From positions 992,001 through 1,056,000 of the forward strand of contig NZ_LS483411.1 in assembly GCF_900475755.1 (NCBI RefSeq): 64,000 bases of DNA, read 5' to 3'. Positions within the stretch are counted from its first letter, which is position 1, and each line of letters begins with the position of its first letter. The position numbers were made by a program, and so were the translations under genes. Shown here piece by piece: positions 52,327 through 62,800 of the stretch. The notes beneath the pieces are model-generated. The model saw only the letters and a list, made by a program, of their open reading frames with translations. It searched no databases and was not told where the DNA came from. This stretch comes from Haemophilus influenzae (GTDB lineage: Bacteria > Pseudomonadota > Gammaproteobacteria > Enterobacterales > Pasteurellaceae).

Positions 52327-53256
52327 ATGAAACCAACCTTTCTAGAATTTAGACATCTTAAAACTTTATTGGCTTTAAAAGAGACAGGCAGTGTTTCTCT
52401 AGCTGCAAAGCACGTATATTTAACCCAATCAGCACTTTCTCACCAAATTAAATTAATAGAAGAACAATTTGGCTTGCCTTTATTTGAGCGTAAAAGTAAT
52501 CCACTTCGTTTTACTTCAGCGGGAGAGCGTTTAATTCGTCTTGCGAATGAAGTAATGCCGAAAGTGATTGATGCTGAACGTGATCTTGCACGGGTAAAAC
52601 ACGGCGATGCAGGACAATTACGTATAGCGGTGGAATGCCATACTTGTTTTGATTGGTTAATGCCAGCGATGGACGAATTCCGTCAGCATTGGGGGCTAGT
52701 AGAATTGGATATTGTATCTGGCTTTCATACGGATCCCGTTGGCTTATTACTTTCCCATCGAGCAGATTGGGCGATAGTATCAGAAGTAGAGCATAATGAT
52801 GATGTTATTTTTAAACCGCTCTTTTCTTATGAAATGGTTGGAATTTGTTCAAAAAATCATTCTTTAGCAGAAAAAGACATTTGGGAAGCAGAAGATTTTA
52901 TTGATGAAACTTGGGTAACTTACCCCGTACCTGACGATATGTTAGATCTATGGCGTAAAGTGCTTAAACCAAAAGGCATTAATCCTACTCGCCGTACAAC
53001 AGAACTTACTATTGCAATGATTCAACTTGTTGCGAGCAAACGCGGTATTGCCACAGCGCCTTATTGGGCGGCCTTGCCTTATTTGGAAAAAGGTTATGTC
53101 GTAGCAAGAAAAATCACAAAAAGTGGCTTATACAGCAACTTATATGCCGCGATTCGCAAAGAAGACGAATCCCTTTCTTATTTGGAAGATTTTTATCAAA
53201 CAGTCAAATCTCAAAGTTTCTCAACTTTACCCGGACTTTCTGTTTTAAATTTATAG
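52327..53256 (+). CDS. metR: LysR-type regulator MetR
   Basis: A 309-residue LysR activator. The N-terminal winged helix reads FRHLKTLLALKETGSVSLAA and LTQSALSHQIK. The effector domain has LRIAVECHTCFDWLMPAMDEF, which is diagnostic for MetR (E. coli [21 protein letters not shown]). It activates metE, metH and related methionine genes with homocysteine as coeffector. The azl genes follow it directly. Confidence 0.92.
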   Translation: MKPTFLEFRHLKTLLALKETGSVSLAAKHVYLTQSALSHQIKLIEEQFGLPLFERKSNPLRFTSAGERLIRLANEVMPKVIDAERDLARVKHGDAGQLRIAVECHTCFDWLMPAMDEFRQHWGLVELDIVSGFHTDPVGLLLSHRADWAIVSEVEHNDDVIFKPLFSYEMVGICSKNHSLAEKDIWEAEDFIDETWVTYPVPDDMLDLWRKVLKPKGINPTRRTTELTIAMIQLVASKRGIATAPYWAALPYLEKGYVVARKITKSGLYSNLYAAIRKEDESLSYLEDFYQTVKSQSFSTLPGLSVLNL

Positions 53257-53265
53257 ACGTAATTA

Positions 53266-53985
53266 ATGGATTTATCTCAACAAAATCAACAGCCTAACCC
53301 AATTACTGAAGCGGCTAAGGCTGCTTTTCCCTACAGCGTACCAATGATTGCAGGATTTTTATTTCTTGGCATAGCATATGGTATTTATATGAAAGCACTT
53401 GGTTTCGGATTTTTATATCCCACTTTAATGGCTTTACTGATTTATGCGGGTTCTGTTGAATTTATTGCGGCAGGCGCACTTATCGCACCTTTCTCTCCAA
53501 TCAGCGTATTATTAATTACCTTAATGATTAGTGCCAGACAAATTTTTTATGGCATATCAATGTTAGAAAAATATGGCATACATATAGGAAAAAAACGCTG
53601 ATATTTAATCACAACACTGGTAGATGAATCTTTTTCCTTAAATTATATGGCAAAAATCCCACCGCACTTAGATAAAGGCTGGTATATGTTTTTTGTGAGC
53701 TTATATTTGCATATTTATTGGGTGTTTGGTGCAGTAATGGGTAACTTATTTGGCACTGTTTTACCTTTTAATTTAAAAGGCGTGGAATTTTCAATGACCG
53801 CACTATTCTTAGTTATTTTTGCAGAAAATTGGCTAAAAGAAAAATCTCACGAAAGCTCTCTATTAGGTTTAGGCATTGCATTTGCTTTTTTACTTATTAT
53901 AGGAAAAGAATATTTTTTAATTCCAACATTAATTAGCATTTGGTTAATTTTAACTATGCGAATAGCTAAATTAGAAACAAAATGA
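53266..53985 (+). pseudogene. azlC: AzlC-family branched-chain amino acid exporter subunit, interrupted by an in-frame stop
   Basis: The reading frame continues in register from 53266 to 53985 (240 codons) except for TGA at 53599-53601 (codon 112), where the reading GKKR-stop-YLITTLVDESFSLNY shows a lost Trp codon. The first half (AKAAFPYSVPMIAGFLFLGIAYG) and the second half (GWYMFFVSLYLHIYWVFGAV onward) are normal AzlC. No other damage is visible, so the mutation is recent. An ATG at 53647 could restart only the C-terminal half. With AzlD it would export branched-chain amino acids or analogues. Confidence 0.88.
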
Positions 53986-54311
53986 CACTAACAGAACAAA
54001 TTATTACCATCGGAATTTGTATAGTCGCGGTACAATTTACACGTTTATTACCATTTTTTGTGTTTCCTGTTAATCGCCCCATTCCACAATATATCCGTTA
54101 TCTCGGAAAAGTTTTACCTCCAGCAATGTTTGGTATGCTTGTCGTTTATTGCTATAAAAATATTGATATTTTAACTGGCTATCACGGTATTCCTGATTTG
54201 CTTGCAGGGATAGTCGTGCTTGGCTTACATTTCTGGAAGAAAAATATGTTTCTATCTATTGCCGTAGGCACACTTTTCTATATGGCTCTTGTTCAACTTA
54301 TTTTTATATAA
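53982..54311 (+). CDS. azlD: AzlD-family branched-chain amino acid exporter small subunit
   Basis: A 109-residue protein with three to four membrane helices (IITIGICIVAVQFTRLLPFF). The ATG overlaps the azlC stop by four bases. It functions with AzlC, so its role is doubtful here given the broken partner. Confidence 0.87.
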   Translation: MTLTEQIITIGICIVAVQFTRLLPFFVFPVNRPIPQYIRYLGKVLPPAMFGMLVVYCYKNIDILTGYHGIPDLLAGIVVLGLHFWKKNMFLSIAVGTLFYMALVQLIFI

Positions 54312-54413
54312 TTTTCCCTTGCAAACGGTTGCTTCTTTTTCTTATCTTTTCCTTGCATTAAAAATCTTTTATCATAGCCAATGTTTTTATTTTTAATCAA
54401 AGAGAACAACATA

Positions 54414-54647
54414 ATGGACTTTAATTTTATTGAGTTTTTAGGTTATATGGCGACTTTTTTTGTTGCTGCATCTTTCTTATTTAAATCTATTGTGCATTTA
54501 CGCATTGTAAATAGTATCGGCGCGATTTTATTTGTTATTTACAGCTTAATTATCACAGCATATCCCGTTGCATTATTAAATGCGTTTTTAGTTGTGGTAA
54601 ATATTTATCAACTTTGGCGATTAAAACAAGAAAACCTCTCTAAATAA
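54414..54647 (+). CDS. Small inner-membrane protein, YgjV-like
   Basis: A 77-residue protein with three hydrophobic segments (EFLGYMATFFVAASFLFKSI; NSIGAILFVIYSLIITAY; ALLNAFLVVVNIYQLW). The arrangement is typical of the YgjV/SemiSWEET-like small membrane family. The ATG at 54414 follows AGAGAA; a longer frame from 54381 adds residues without support. The function is unknown. A terminator follows. Confidence 0.7.
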   Translation: MDFNFIEFLGYMATFFVAASFLFKSIVHLRIVNSIGAILFVIYSLIITAYPVALLNAFLVVVNIYQLWRLKQENLSK

Positions 54648-54650
54648 AAG

Positions 54651-54680
54651 AAAAGCGTTGAATTAAATTTCAACGCTTTT
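54651..54680 (+). terminator. Terminator after the YgjV-like gene
   Basis: AAAAGCGTTGAA / TTCAACGCTTTT is a 12-bp stem with TTTT extension. Confidence 0.9.
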
Positions 54681-54688
54681 TTTCTGGA

Positions 54689-54716
54689 AAAGTGCGGTAG
54701 AATTTTACCGCACTTT
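54689..54716 (-). terminator. Inverted uptake-signal pair after prfC
   Basis: AAAGTGCGGTA and TACCGCACTTT face each other across AGAATTT, forming an 11-bp stem at the end of prfC on the minus strand. Confidence 0.8.
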
Positions 54717-54722
54717 GTTATT

Positions 54723-56303
54723 TTAATGCTCCCGCGTTTTATAAAACGCCACATCGGGATAACGTTCTTGGGCTAAATTTAGATTTACCATTGTTGGCGC
54801 AATATAGGTTAAATTATCGCCGCCATCTAAGGCTAAATTTTGCTCGTTTTTACGTTTAAATTCTTCAAATTTTTTCCCATCGGCACATTCCACCCAACGA
54901 GCTGTGGCAACGTTTACATTTTCATAAATTGCTTCTACGTTATATTCAGTTTTTAGACGAGAAACCACCACATCAAACTGCAACACACCCACAGCACCCA
55001 CAATTAAATCGTTGTTTAATAATGGACGAAACACTTGCACTGCACCTTCTTCAGAAAGTTGCACCAGGCCTTTTAACAGTTGTTTTTGTTTAAGAGGATC
55101 TTTCAAACGAATGCGACGGAATAACTCTGGCGCAAAGTTTGGAATGCCTGTAAATTTCAGCGTTTCGCCTTGCGTGAAAGTATCGCCAATTTGAATGGTA
55201 CCGTGATTATGCAAACCAATAATATCGCCTGCGTAAGCTTCTTCAGCGTGAGCGCGATCGCCCGCCATAAAAGTAAGCGCATCAGAAATAACCACATCTT
55301 TTCCAATGCGGACGTGTTTAAGTTTCATCCCTTTTTCATATTTGCCCGAAACCACACGCATAAACGCCACTCTGTCACGGTGTTTCGGATCCATATTAGC
55401 TTGAATTTTAAACACAAAACCACTGAATTTTTCTTCCGCACTTTCCACCGTTCTTGTATCCGCTTGACGAGATTGTGGTTTCGGAGCCCAATGCGTTAAG
55501 CCATCAAGGAAATGATCCACCCCAAAATTGCCTAATGCCGTCCCGAAAAATACTGGAGTAAGTTCCCCTTTAATAAACGCATCTTGCTCAAATTCATTAC
55601 TCGCGCCTTGCACCAATTCTAATTCATCACGAAGCTGTTGTGCCAAATCATCGCCAACAGCAACGTCTAATTCAAGATTATTCAAGCCTTTAACAACACG
55701 AACTGCCTGAATGGTTGAACCCTGCCCTGATTGATATAAATAGGTTTCATCTTTTGCAAGATGATAAACGCCCTTAAACAACTTCCCACAGCCAATTGGC
55801 CAAGTAATTGGCGCACAACGAATTTTCAACACATTTTCCACCTCGTCCAACAATTCCATCGGATCACGAATATCACGGTCGAGTTTATTCATAAACGTGA
55901 TAATTGGCGTATCACGTAAACGTGTGACTTCCATCAACTTAATCGTACGTTCCTCCACCCCTTTGGCAGAGTCAATAACCATCAAACAGCTATCCACAGC
56001 TGTTAAAGTGCGGTAAGTATCTTCAGAGAAATCTTCGTGTCCGGGGGTATCGAGCAAATTCACTAAACAATCATTATAAGGAAATTGCATCACAGAAGTG
56101 GTAATCGAAATTCCACGTTGTTTTTCCATTTCCATCCAGTCAGATTTTGCGTGAGCCGCCGAGCCTTTGCCCTTGACCGAGCCAGCGGTTTGAATTGCAT
56201 TGCCGTATAAAAGTACTTTTTCAGTAATCGTTGTTTTGCCCGCATCAGGGTGGGAAATAATCGCAAAAGTGCGACGTTTATTCACTTCTTGAGGATAAGC
56301 CAT
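54723..56303 (-). CDS. prfC: Peptide chain release factor 3
   Basis: A 526-residue translational GTPase that removes RF1/RF2 after peptide release. G motifs: [31 protein letters not shown]. Domain order GTPase, beta-barrel, C-terminal RF3 domain is complete. Divergent from fabI. Confidence 0.97.
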   Translation of the reverse strand: MAYPQEVNKRRTFAIISHPDAGKTTITEKVLLYGNAIQTAGSVKGKGSAAHAKSDWMEMEKQRGISITTSVMQFPYNDCLVNLLDTPGHEDFSEDTYRTLTAVDSCLMVIDSAKGVEERTIKLMEVTRLRDTPIITFMNKLDRDIRDPMELLDEVENVLKIRCAPITWPIGCGKLFKGVYHLAKDETYLYQSGQGSTIQAVRVVKGLNNLELDVAVGDDLAQQLRDELELVQGASNEFEQDAFIKGELTPVFFGTALGNFGVDHFLDGLTHWAPKPQSRQADTRTVESAEEKFSGFVFKIQANMDPKHRDRVAFMRVVSGKYEKGMKLKHVRIGKDVVISDALTFMAGDRAHAEEAYAGDIIGLHNHGTIQIGDTFTQGETLKFTGIPNFAPELFRRIRLKDPLKQKQLLKGLVQLSEEGAVQVFRPLLNNDLIVGAVGVLQFDVVVSRLKTEYNVEAIYENVNVATARWVECADGKKFEEFKRKNEQNLALDGGDNLTYIAPTMVNLNLAQERYPDVAFYKTREH

Positions 56304-56423
56304 AATCTTCTCTTATTCATTCAAATTGTATTAAAAAATCGGCGTATTATCCTTGAAAATAGCGTGTTTTGCAAAAACACCTTATATAGAACCCTACAAT
56401 TTTACAAATTTATAATGGAACAC

Positions 56424-56445
56424 CGCGTGGGTTTTAGCCCACGCG
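56424..56445. other. Perfect hairpin upstream of the fabI promoter
   Basis: CGCGTGGG-TTTTAG-CCCACGCG, 8-bp arms. The core GTGGG...CCCAC resembles the first dyad of the 127-bp repeat. It lies between prfC and fabI, ahead of the inferred fabI promoter. Confidence 0.6.
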
Positions 56446-56468
56446 TTTAATTTAAAAATTGGTCGGCT

Positions 56469-56497
56469 TTGTATAAAAACAAATTTTCGCTTATACT
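56469..56497 (+). promoter_or_regulatory. fabI promoter
   Basis: TTGTAT (56469-56474) and TATACT (56492-56497) with an exact 17-base spacer, about 37 bases before the fabI ATG. Confidence 0.7.
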
Positions 56498-56533
56498 ACG
56501 CAAGTTTTTTACGCTAACAACATAGGAAAAATT

Positions 56534-57322
56534 ATGGGTTTCTTAACAGGTAAACGCATTTTAGTCACAGGTCTTGCAAGCAATCGTTCCATCGCTTACG
56601 GGATCGCAAAATCAATGAAAGAACAAGGCGCAGAACTTGCTTTCACTTATTTAAACGAAAAATTACAACCGCGTGTAGAAGAATTTGCCAAAGAATTTGG
56701 TTCTGACATCGTGCTTCCTTTAGATGTGGCAACTGATGAAAGCATTCAAAATTGCTTCGCAGAATTAAGCAAACGTTGGGAAAAATTTGATGGTTTTGTT
56801 CACGCAATCGCATTTGCACCGGGCGATCAACTAGACGGCGATTACGTCAATGCCGCAACCCGTGAGGGCTACCGCATCGCACACGACATCAGTGCATACA
56901 GCTTCGTCGCAATGGCACAAGCGGCACGCCCTTATTTAAACCCAAATTCAGCATTATTAACCCTTTCTTACTTAGGTGCAGAACGTGCAATTCCTAATTA
57001 CAACGTAATGTGCCTCGCAAAAGCCTCTCTTGAAGCCGCAACGCGCGTAATGGCAGCAGATCTAGGCAAAGAGGGCATTCGCGTAAACGCTATTTCAGCA
57101 GGCCCAATCCGCACTTTAGCTGCATCAGGCATTAAAAACTTCAAGAAAATGCTTTCTACCTTTGAGAAAACCGCTGCATTACGTCGCACTGTGACTATCG
57201 AAGATGTGGGTAACTCAGCGGCATTTTTATGCTCTGATTTAGCCTCTGGCATTACAGGCGAAATTGTTCACGTTGATGCAGGTTTCAGCATTACGGCAAT
57301 GGGTGAATTAGGCGAAGAATAA
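56534..57322 (+). CDS. fabI: Enoyl-ACP reductase FabI
   Basis: A 262-residue NADH-dependent short-chain dehydrogenase that completes each cycle of fatty acid elongation and is the triclosan target. NAD site [19 protein letters not shown] and active-site Tyr-X6-Lys as [21 protein letters not shown] precedes the ATG. Single gene between its promoter and a terminator. Confidence 0.97.
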   Translation: MGFLTGKRILVTGLASNRSIAYGIAKSMKEQGAELAFTYLNEKLQPRVEEFAKEFGSDIVLPLDVATDESIQNCFAELSKRWEKFDGFVHAIAFAPGDQLDGDYVNAATREGYRIAHDISAYSFVAMAQAARPYLNPNSALLTLSYLGAERAIPNYNVMCLAKASLEAATRVMAADLGKEGIRVNAISAGPIRTLAASGIKNFKKMLSTFEKTAALRRTVTIEDVGNSAAFLCSDLASGITGEIVHVDAGFSITAMGELGEE

Positions 57323-57341
57323 TTTTTCTTTCATTCATTTT

Positions 57342-57366
57342 AGGCAGGCTTTCAGTCTGCCTTTTC
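57342..57366 (+). terminator. Terminator after fabI
   Basis: AGGCAG / CTGCCT stem with TTTTCGCTTTTTT downstream. Confidence 0.8.
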
Positions 57367-57401
57367 GCTTTTTTAAAATATAACTATGTTTCAAAATACC
57401 T

Positions 57402-59381
57402 ATGTTTCAAGATAATCCTCTACTCGCACAACTTAAACAACAAATCCACGACAGCAAAGAACAGGTTGAGGGCGTGGTAAAAAGCACAGATAAAGCCTAC
57501 GGCTTTTTAGAGTGCGATAAAAAAAACTATTTCATCGCACCGCCATCAATGAAAAAAGTGATGCACGGCGACAAAATCAAAGCCACCATTGAAAAACAAG
57601 GCGACAAAGAACAAGCCGAGCCAGAAGCCTTAATTGAGCCAATGCTCACACGTTTTATCGCAAAAGTGCGGTTCAATAAAGACAACAAATTACAAGTGCT
57701 GGTCGATCACCCAAGCATTAATCAGCCCATTGGCGCGCAACAGGCGAAATCCGTTAAAGAAGAACTGCAAGAGGGCGATTGGGTCGTCGCAAATTTAAAA
57801 ACCCATCCATTGCGTGACGATCGCTTTTTCTACGCCACCATTAATCAATTTATTTGCCGAGCTGATGACGAATTTGCCCCTTGGTGGGTCACATTAGCAC
57901 GTCACGAACAATCCCGCTATCCCGCGCAAGGCGTAGAACATTATGAAATGTTAGATCAAAAAACACGTGAAAATCTGACCGCACTTCATTTTGTAACCAT
58001 TGATTCCGAAAGCACAATGGATATGGACGACGCTTTATATATCGAACCCATCACACAAAACAGCGTGCAAACAGGCTGGAAACTCGTGGTCGCCATTGCC
58101 GATCCCACCGCTTACATCGCCTTAGATTGCCAAATTGAACAAGAAGCGAAACAGCGTTGCTTCACAAATTATTTACCGGGCTTTAACATTCCAATGTTAC
58201 CCCGTGAATTATCAGATGAATTATGCTCTTTAATCGCCAATGAAACCCGCCCCGCACTGGTTTGTTATATCGAAACCGATCTTGCAGGCAACATCACAGC
58301 CAAACCGCATTTTGTTTCCGCTTATGTGCAATCTAAAGCCAAACTGGTTTACAACAACGTCTCAGACTACTTAGACCAAACCCAAAACGTGTGGCAGCCA
58401 GAAACGCCAGAAATTGCACAACAAATTCATTGGTTACATCAATTTACCAAAGCACGCATACAATGGCGTAAAACCCATTCCTTACTCTTTAAAGAAAAGC
58501 CTGATTACGCCTTTGTGCTGGCAGAAAACGGCAAAGTGCAAGAAATCAAAGCAGAATATCGCCGCATTGCCAATCAAATTGTGGAAGAAGCAATGATTAT
58601 CGCCAACATCTGTGCTGCCCAATTTTTACACGAACAGGCAAAAACAGGCATTTTCAACACCCACAGCGGTTTTGATAAAAAATACTTAGAAAATGCGCAC
58701 AATTTCTTAATGGCAAATTTAGCCAATGAACAAAATCAAGCAGAACTGGCAGAACGTTATTCAGTAGAAAACTTAGCAACATTAAACGGCTATTGCCAAA
58801 TGCGCCACGACATCGACCATCTAGAAAGTGATTATGTAGCCCTACGCCTACGCCGTTATTTAACCTTCTCCGAATTTAAATCAGAATTAGCACCGCACTT
58901 CGGGCTGGGGCTAGAGGGCTATGCCACTTGGACATCCCCAATTCGTAAATATTCTGACATGGTTAATCATCGCTTAATCAAAGCCGTGCTGGCAAAACAG
59001 CCTTGCGAAAAACCACAAAATGAAGTTTTAGCACGTTTGCAAGAAGCACGCCGCCAAAATCGCCTCGTCGAACGTGATATTGCCGATTGGCTATATTGCC
59101 GTTATCTTTCGCCGAAAGTGGCTGAAAATGTGGAATTTAATGCAGAAGTGCAAGATGTAATGCGGGCAGGCTTACGCGTACAACTGCTCGAAAATGGTGC
59201 ATCGCTATTCATTCCTGCTGCCACCTTGCACAACAACAAAGAAGAAATACAACTAAACCCTGATGAACTCGCTCTTTACATAAAAGGCGACCGCACTTAT
59301 AAAATCGGCGACATGGTAAAAGTGAAACTCACAGAAGTGAAAGAAACCACACGCAGCATTGTCGGCGAAATCGTTCAATAA
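57402..59381 (+). CDS. rnb: Exoribonuclease II
   Basis: A 659-residue RNase II/R family 3'-5' exoribonuclease. N-terminal cold-shock domains, catalytic RNB block with SESTMDMDDALYIE (metal-binding aspartates), GYATWTSPIRKYSDMVNHR and a C-terminal S1 domain. The start region carries a short direct repeat (CTATGTTTCAA at 57386-57396 and 57401-57411); the second ATG is in frame. Followed by a terminator. Confidence 0.96.
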   Translation: MFQDNPLLAQLKQQIHDSKEQVEGVVKSTDKAYGFLECDKKNYFIAPPSMKKVMHGDKIKATIEKQGDKEQAEPEALIEPMLTRFIAKVRFNKDNKLQVLVDHPSINQPIGAQQAKSVKEELQEGDWVVANLKTHPLRDDRFFYATINQFICRADDEFAPWWVTLARHEQSRYPAQGVEHYEMLDQKTRENLTALHFVTIDSESTMDMDDALYIEPITQNSVQTGWKLVVAIADPTAYIALDCQIEQEAKQRCFTNYLPGFNIPMLPRELSDELCSLIANETRPALVCYIETDLAGNITAKPHFVSAYVQSKAKLVYNNVSDYLDQTQNVWQPETPEIAQQIHWLHQFTKARIQWRKTHSLLFKEKPDYAFVLAENGKVQEIKAEYRRIANQIVEEAMIIANICAAQFLHEQAKTGIFNTHSGFDKKYLENAHNFLMANLANEQNQAELAERYSVENLATLNGYCQMRHDIDHLESDYVALRLRRYLTFSEFKSELAPHFGLGLEGYATWTSPIRKYSDMVNHRLIKAVLAKQPCEKPQNEVLARLQEARRQNRLVERDIADWLYCRYLSPKVAENVEFNAEVQDVMRAGLRVQLLENGASLFIPAATLHNNKEEIQLNPDELALYIKGDRTYKIGDMVKVKLTEVKETTRSIVGEIVQ

Positions 59382-59401
59382 ATTGCCGTTCCCTTTTGCC
59401 T

Positions 59402-59436
59402 AAAACCTGCTTTCAATGCCAGAAAGCAGGTTTTTC
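59402..59436 (+). terminator. Terminator after rnb
   Basis: AAAACCTGCTTTC / GAAAGCAGGTTTT, a 13-bp stem with TTTCTTTT following. Confidence 0.92.
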
Positions 59437-59807
<371 letters not shown>

Positions 59808-62800
59808 ATGAACAAAATTTTTAACGTTATTTGGAATGTTGTGACTCAAACTTGGGTTGTCGTATCTGAACTCACTCGCACCCACACCAAATGCGCCTCC
59901 GCCACCGTGGCAGTTGCCGTATTGGCAACCCTGTTGTCCGCAACGGCTGAAGCGAACGATACTTTAACGATTGGCGGAAATACACCTGCTACGGGTGGTA
60001 CTGCAACGCCAAAAGTAAATGTCACTAGCACGGCAAATGGCTTGAATTTTGCACAAGAGGGTAAAACAGGTAAGGAAGCTTACGTTCATTTAAATGGCAT
60101 TGGCTCTACCTTGGCTGATACTATCACGGGTACAACAAAAACTGCAACTAACGGTGTGGCTGTTGAAAATCATAATCGTGCTGCGAGTGTAGCTGATGTG
60201 TTGAATGCAGGTTGGAACATTAAGGGGGTTAAACCTAACGAGACAACTTCTGATAATGTTGATTTTGTCCGTACTTACGACACGGTTGAGTTTTTAAGTG
60301 CAAATCCAGAAACCACGACTGTTACTGTAGAAAGTAAAGATAGCGGAGTTAGAACTGAAGTTAAAATCGGTGCGAAGACTTCTGTTATCAAAGAAAAGGA
60401 CGGTAAGTTGGTTACTGGTAAAGAAAAAGGCGAGAATGGTTCTTCTACAGACGAGGGCAAAGGCTTAGTTACTGCAAAAGAAGTGATTGATGCTGTGAAC
60501 AATGCTGGTTGGAGAATTAAAACAACAGCTAATGGTCAAGCTGATAAGTTTGAAACTGTCACATCAGGCACGAATGTAACCTTTGCTGATGGTAATGGTA
60601 CAACTGCGGAAGTGACCAAAGATAACAATGGCATTACTGTTAAATATAATGCAAAAGTTGGCGATGGCTTGAAGATTGATAACATTAGCAAAAAAATCGT
60701 TGCAGATACGACCGCACTTACTGTGAATGATGGTAAGGACGTTAATAATCCGAAAGGTAAAGTTAAAGAGCTTGCTTCTGATGACGAGAAGAAAAAACTT
60801 GTTAAGGCAGGCGATTTAGTTGATGCGTTAAATAAATTAAGTTGGACTGCAAAAGCTGATAAAGAAGACGGCGGCGAGGTAGATAATACAAAAGCTGCAA
60901 ACGGTCAAGAAGTCAAAGCGGGCGAAACGGTAACCTTTAAAGCGGGCAAGAACTTAAAAGTGAAACAAGATGGTGCGGACTTTACTTATTCACTGAAAGA
61001 TACTTTAACGGGCTTAACGAGCATTACTTTAAATGACGCTACAGCTAATGGCGGAAATGGTGCGAAAACCGAAATTACCAAAGACGGCTTAACCATCACG
61101 CCAGCAACTAACGCAGGTGTAACAGCTAAAGAAGAAGATAAAATCAGCGTAACCAAAGATGGCATTAAAGCGGGTGGTAAAGAAATTACCAATGTTGCGA
61201 GTGCTTTAAAAACTTATGGGCAAGCTAATGCACAAGCTCAACCTCAGCCTGCAGATAACACTGTTGATAAAGCTAAACAAAATTTAGTTGATTTGAGTAG
61301 CGTTACAACACCTGCAGTAGGTGGTGCTACAACAAATGACGAGCTAGCTAAAAAAGCTGCCACTGTAGGCGACTTGGCAGGCTTGGGCTGGGTGCTTTCA
61401 GCTGATAAAACCACGAAAGATGGCGGCGGTGTTGAAGATAAGGCATTCCACGCAGCGGTTAAAAACGCCAATGAAGTTGAGTTCAAAGGTAAGGGTGCGG
61501 CGACTGTATCTGCGAAATCTGATAACAACGGAAAATATACTGTAACTGTTGATGTAGCAGAAACCCAAGTTGGCGACGGTCTTGAGAAAGCTGATGGCAA
61601 GATTAAACTCAAAGCAAGCACGGATACCAATAATGTTTTAACGGTTAATGGTAACGGTGCGTCTGTTACTAAAGGTAGCTTTGAAACTGTGCAGACTGAT
61701 GCAACTGCAGCTGCAGGTCAAGCTGCAGATGCCAACCGCGGTAAAGTAGTTGTAACTGGTGTGACAAATGGCACACCAACTGATGATGACAAGAAAAAAG
61801 TCGCGACAGTGGTTGATGTAGCTAAAGCGATTAACGACGCCGCAACTTTCGTGAAAGTGGAAAATGACGACACTGAAATTAATGATAAACCAACAGATGA
61901 TGGTAAAAATGATGCTCTCAAGGCAGGCGACACCTTAACCTTGAAAGCAGGTAAAAACTTAAGAGTTAAACGTGACGGTAGTAACGTAACCTTTGCTTTA
62001 GCGAAAGACCTTGATGTGAAAACTGCGACTGTGAGTGATACCTTAACGATTGGTGGGGGTATGCCTGCTGCAGGCGGTGCTGCAACACCAAAAGTGAATG
62101 TGACTAGCACGGCTGACGGCTTGAAGTTCACTAAAGAGCCTGCGGGTGCTAATGGCGATACTACGGTTCACTTGACTAATATTGCCTCAACCTTGGCTGA
62201 TCATCGTATAGGTAATACAGCTCATCTGGATAACCAAGTTGATGACGCTCATCGTAATCGTGCAGCGACTGTTGGCGACGTGTTGAGTAGTGGTTGGAAT
62301 ATTAAAGGTGCTAAGACTGCAGGTGGTACTGTTGAGAATATTGATTTTGTTGCAACCTACGATACGGTAGATTTTGTAGATGATGGCAAAACAACGACTG
62401 TAACGGTAACTCAAAAAACTGACAAGAAAGGTGCCGAAGTTAAAATTGGTGCGAAGACTTCTGTTATCGCTGAAAAAGATGGTAAGTTGCTTACTGGAAA
62501 AGATAACAAAGCAAATGGTGGTACAAACACCACTCCTGCAACTGATGATACGGATGATGGCAAAGGCTTAGTGACTGCAGAGACTGTGATTGAAGCAGTG
62601 AACAAAGCTGGTTGGAGAGTTAAAACAACAGCAACTCCTCAAAATGGAGATGGTTTTGAAACTGTCGCATCAGGCACAAATGTAACCTTTGCTAGTGGTA
62701 ATGGTACAACTGCGATTGTAACTAAAGATATCAACGGTATTACCGTTAAGTATGAAGCGAAAGTTGGAGATGGCTTGAAACTAGACGGCGATAAAATCGC

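Noticed and set aside
57386..57411. Duplicated ATGTTTCAA at the start of rnb as a possible phase-variable start
   Set aside because: Only two copies, 15 bases apart, and only the second is in frame. More likely a chance duplication.
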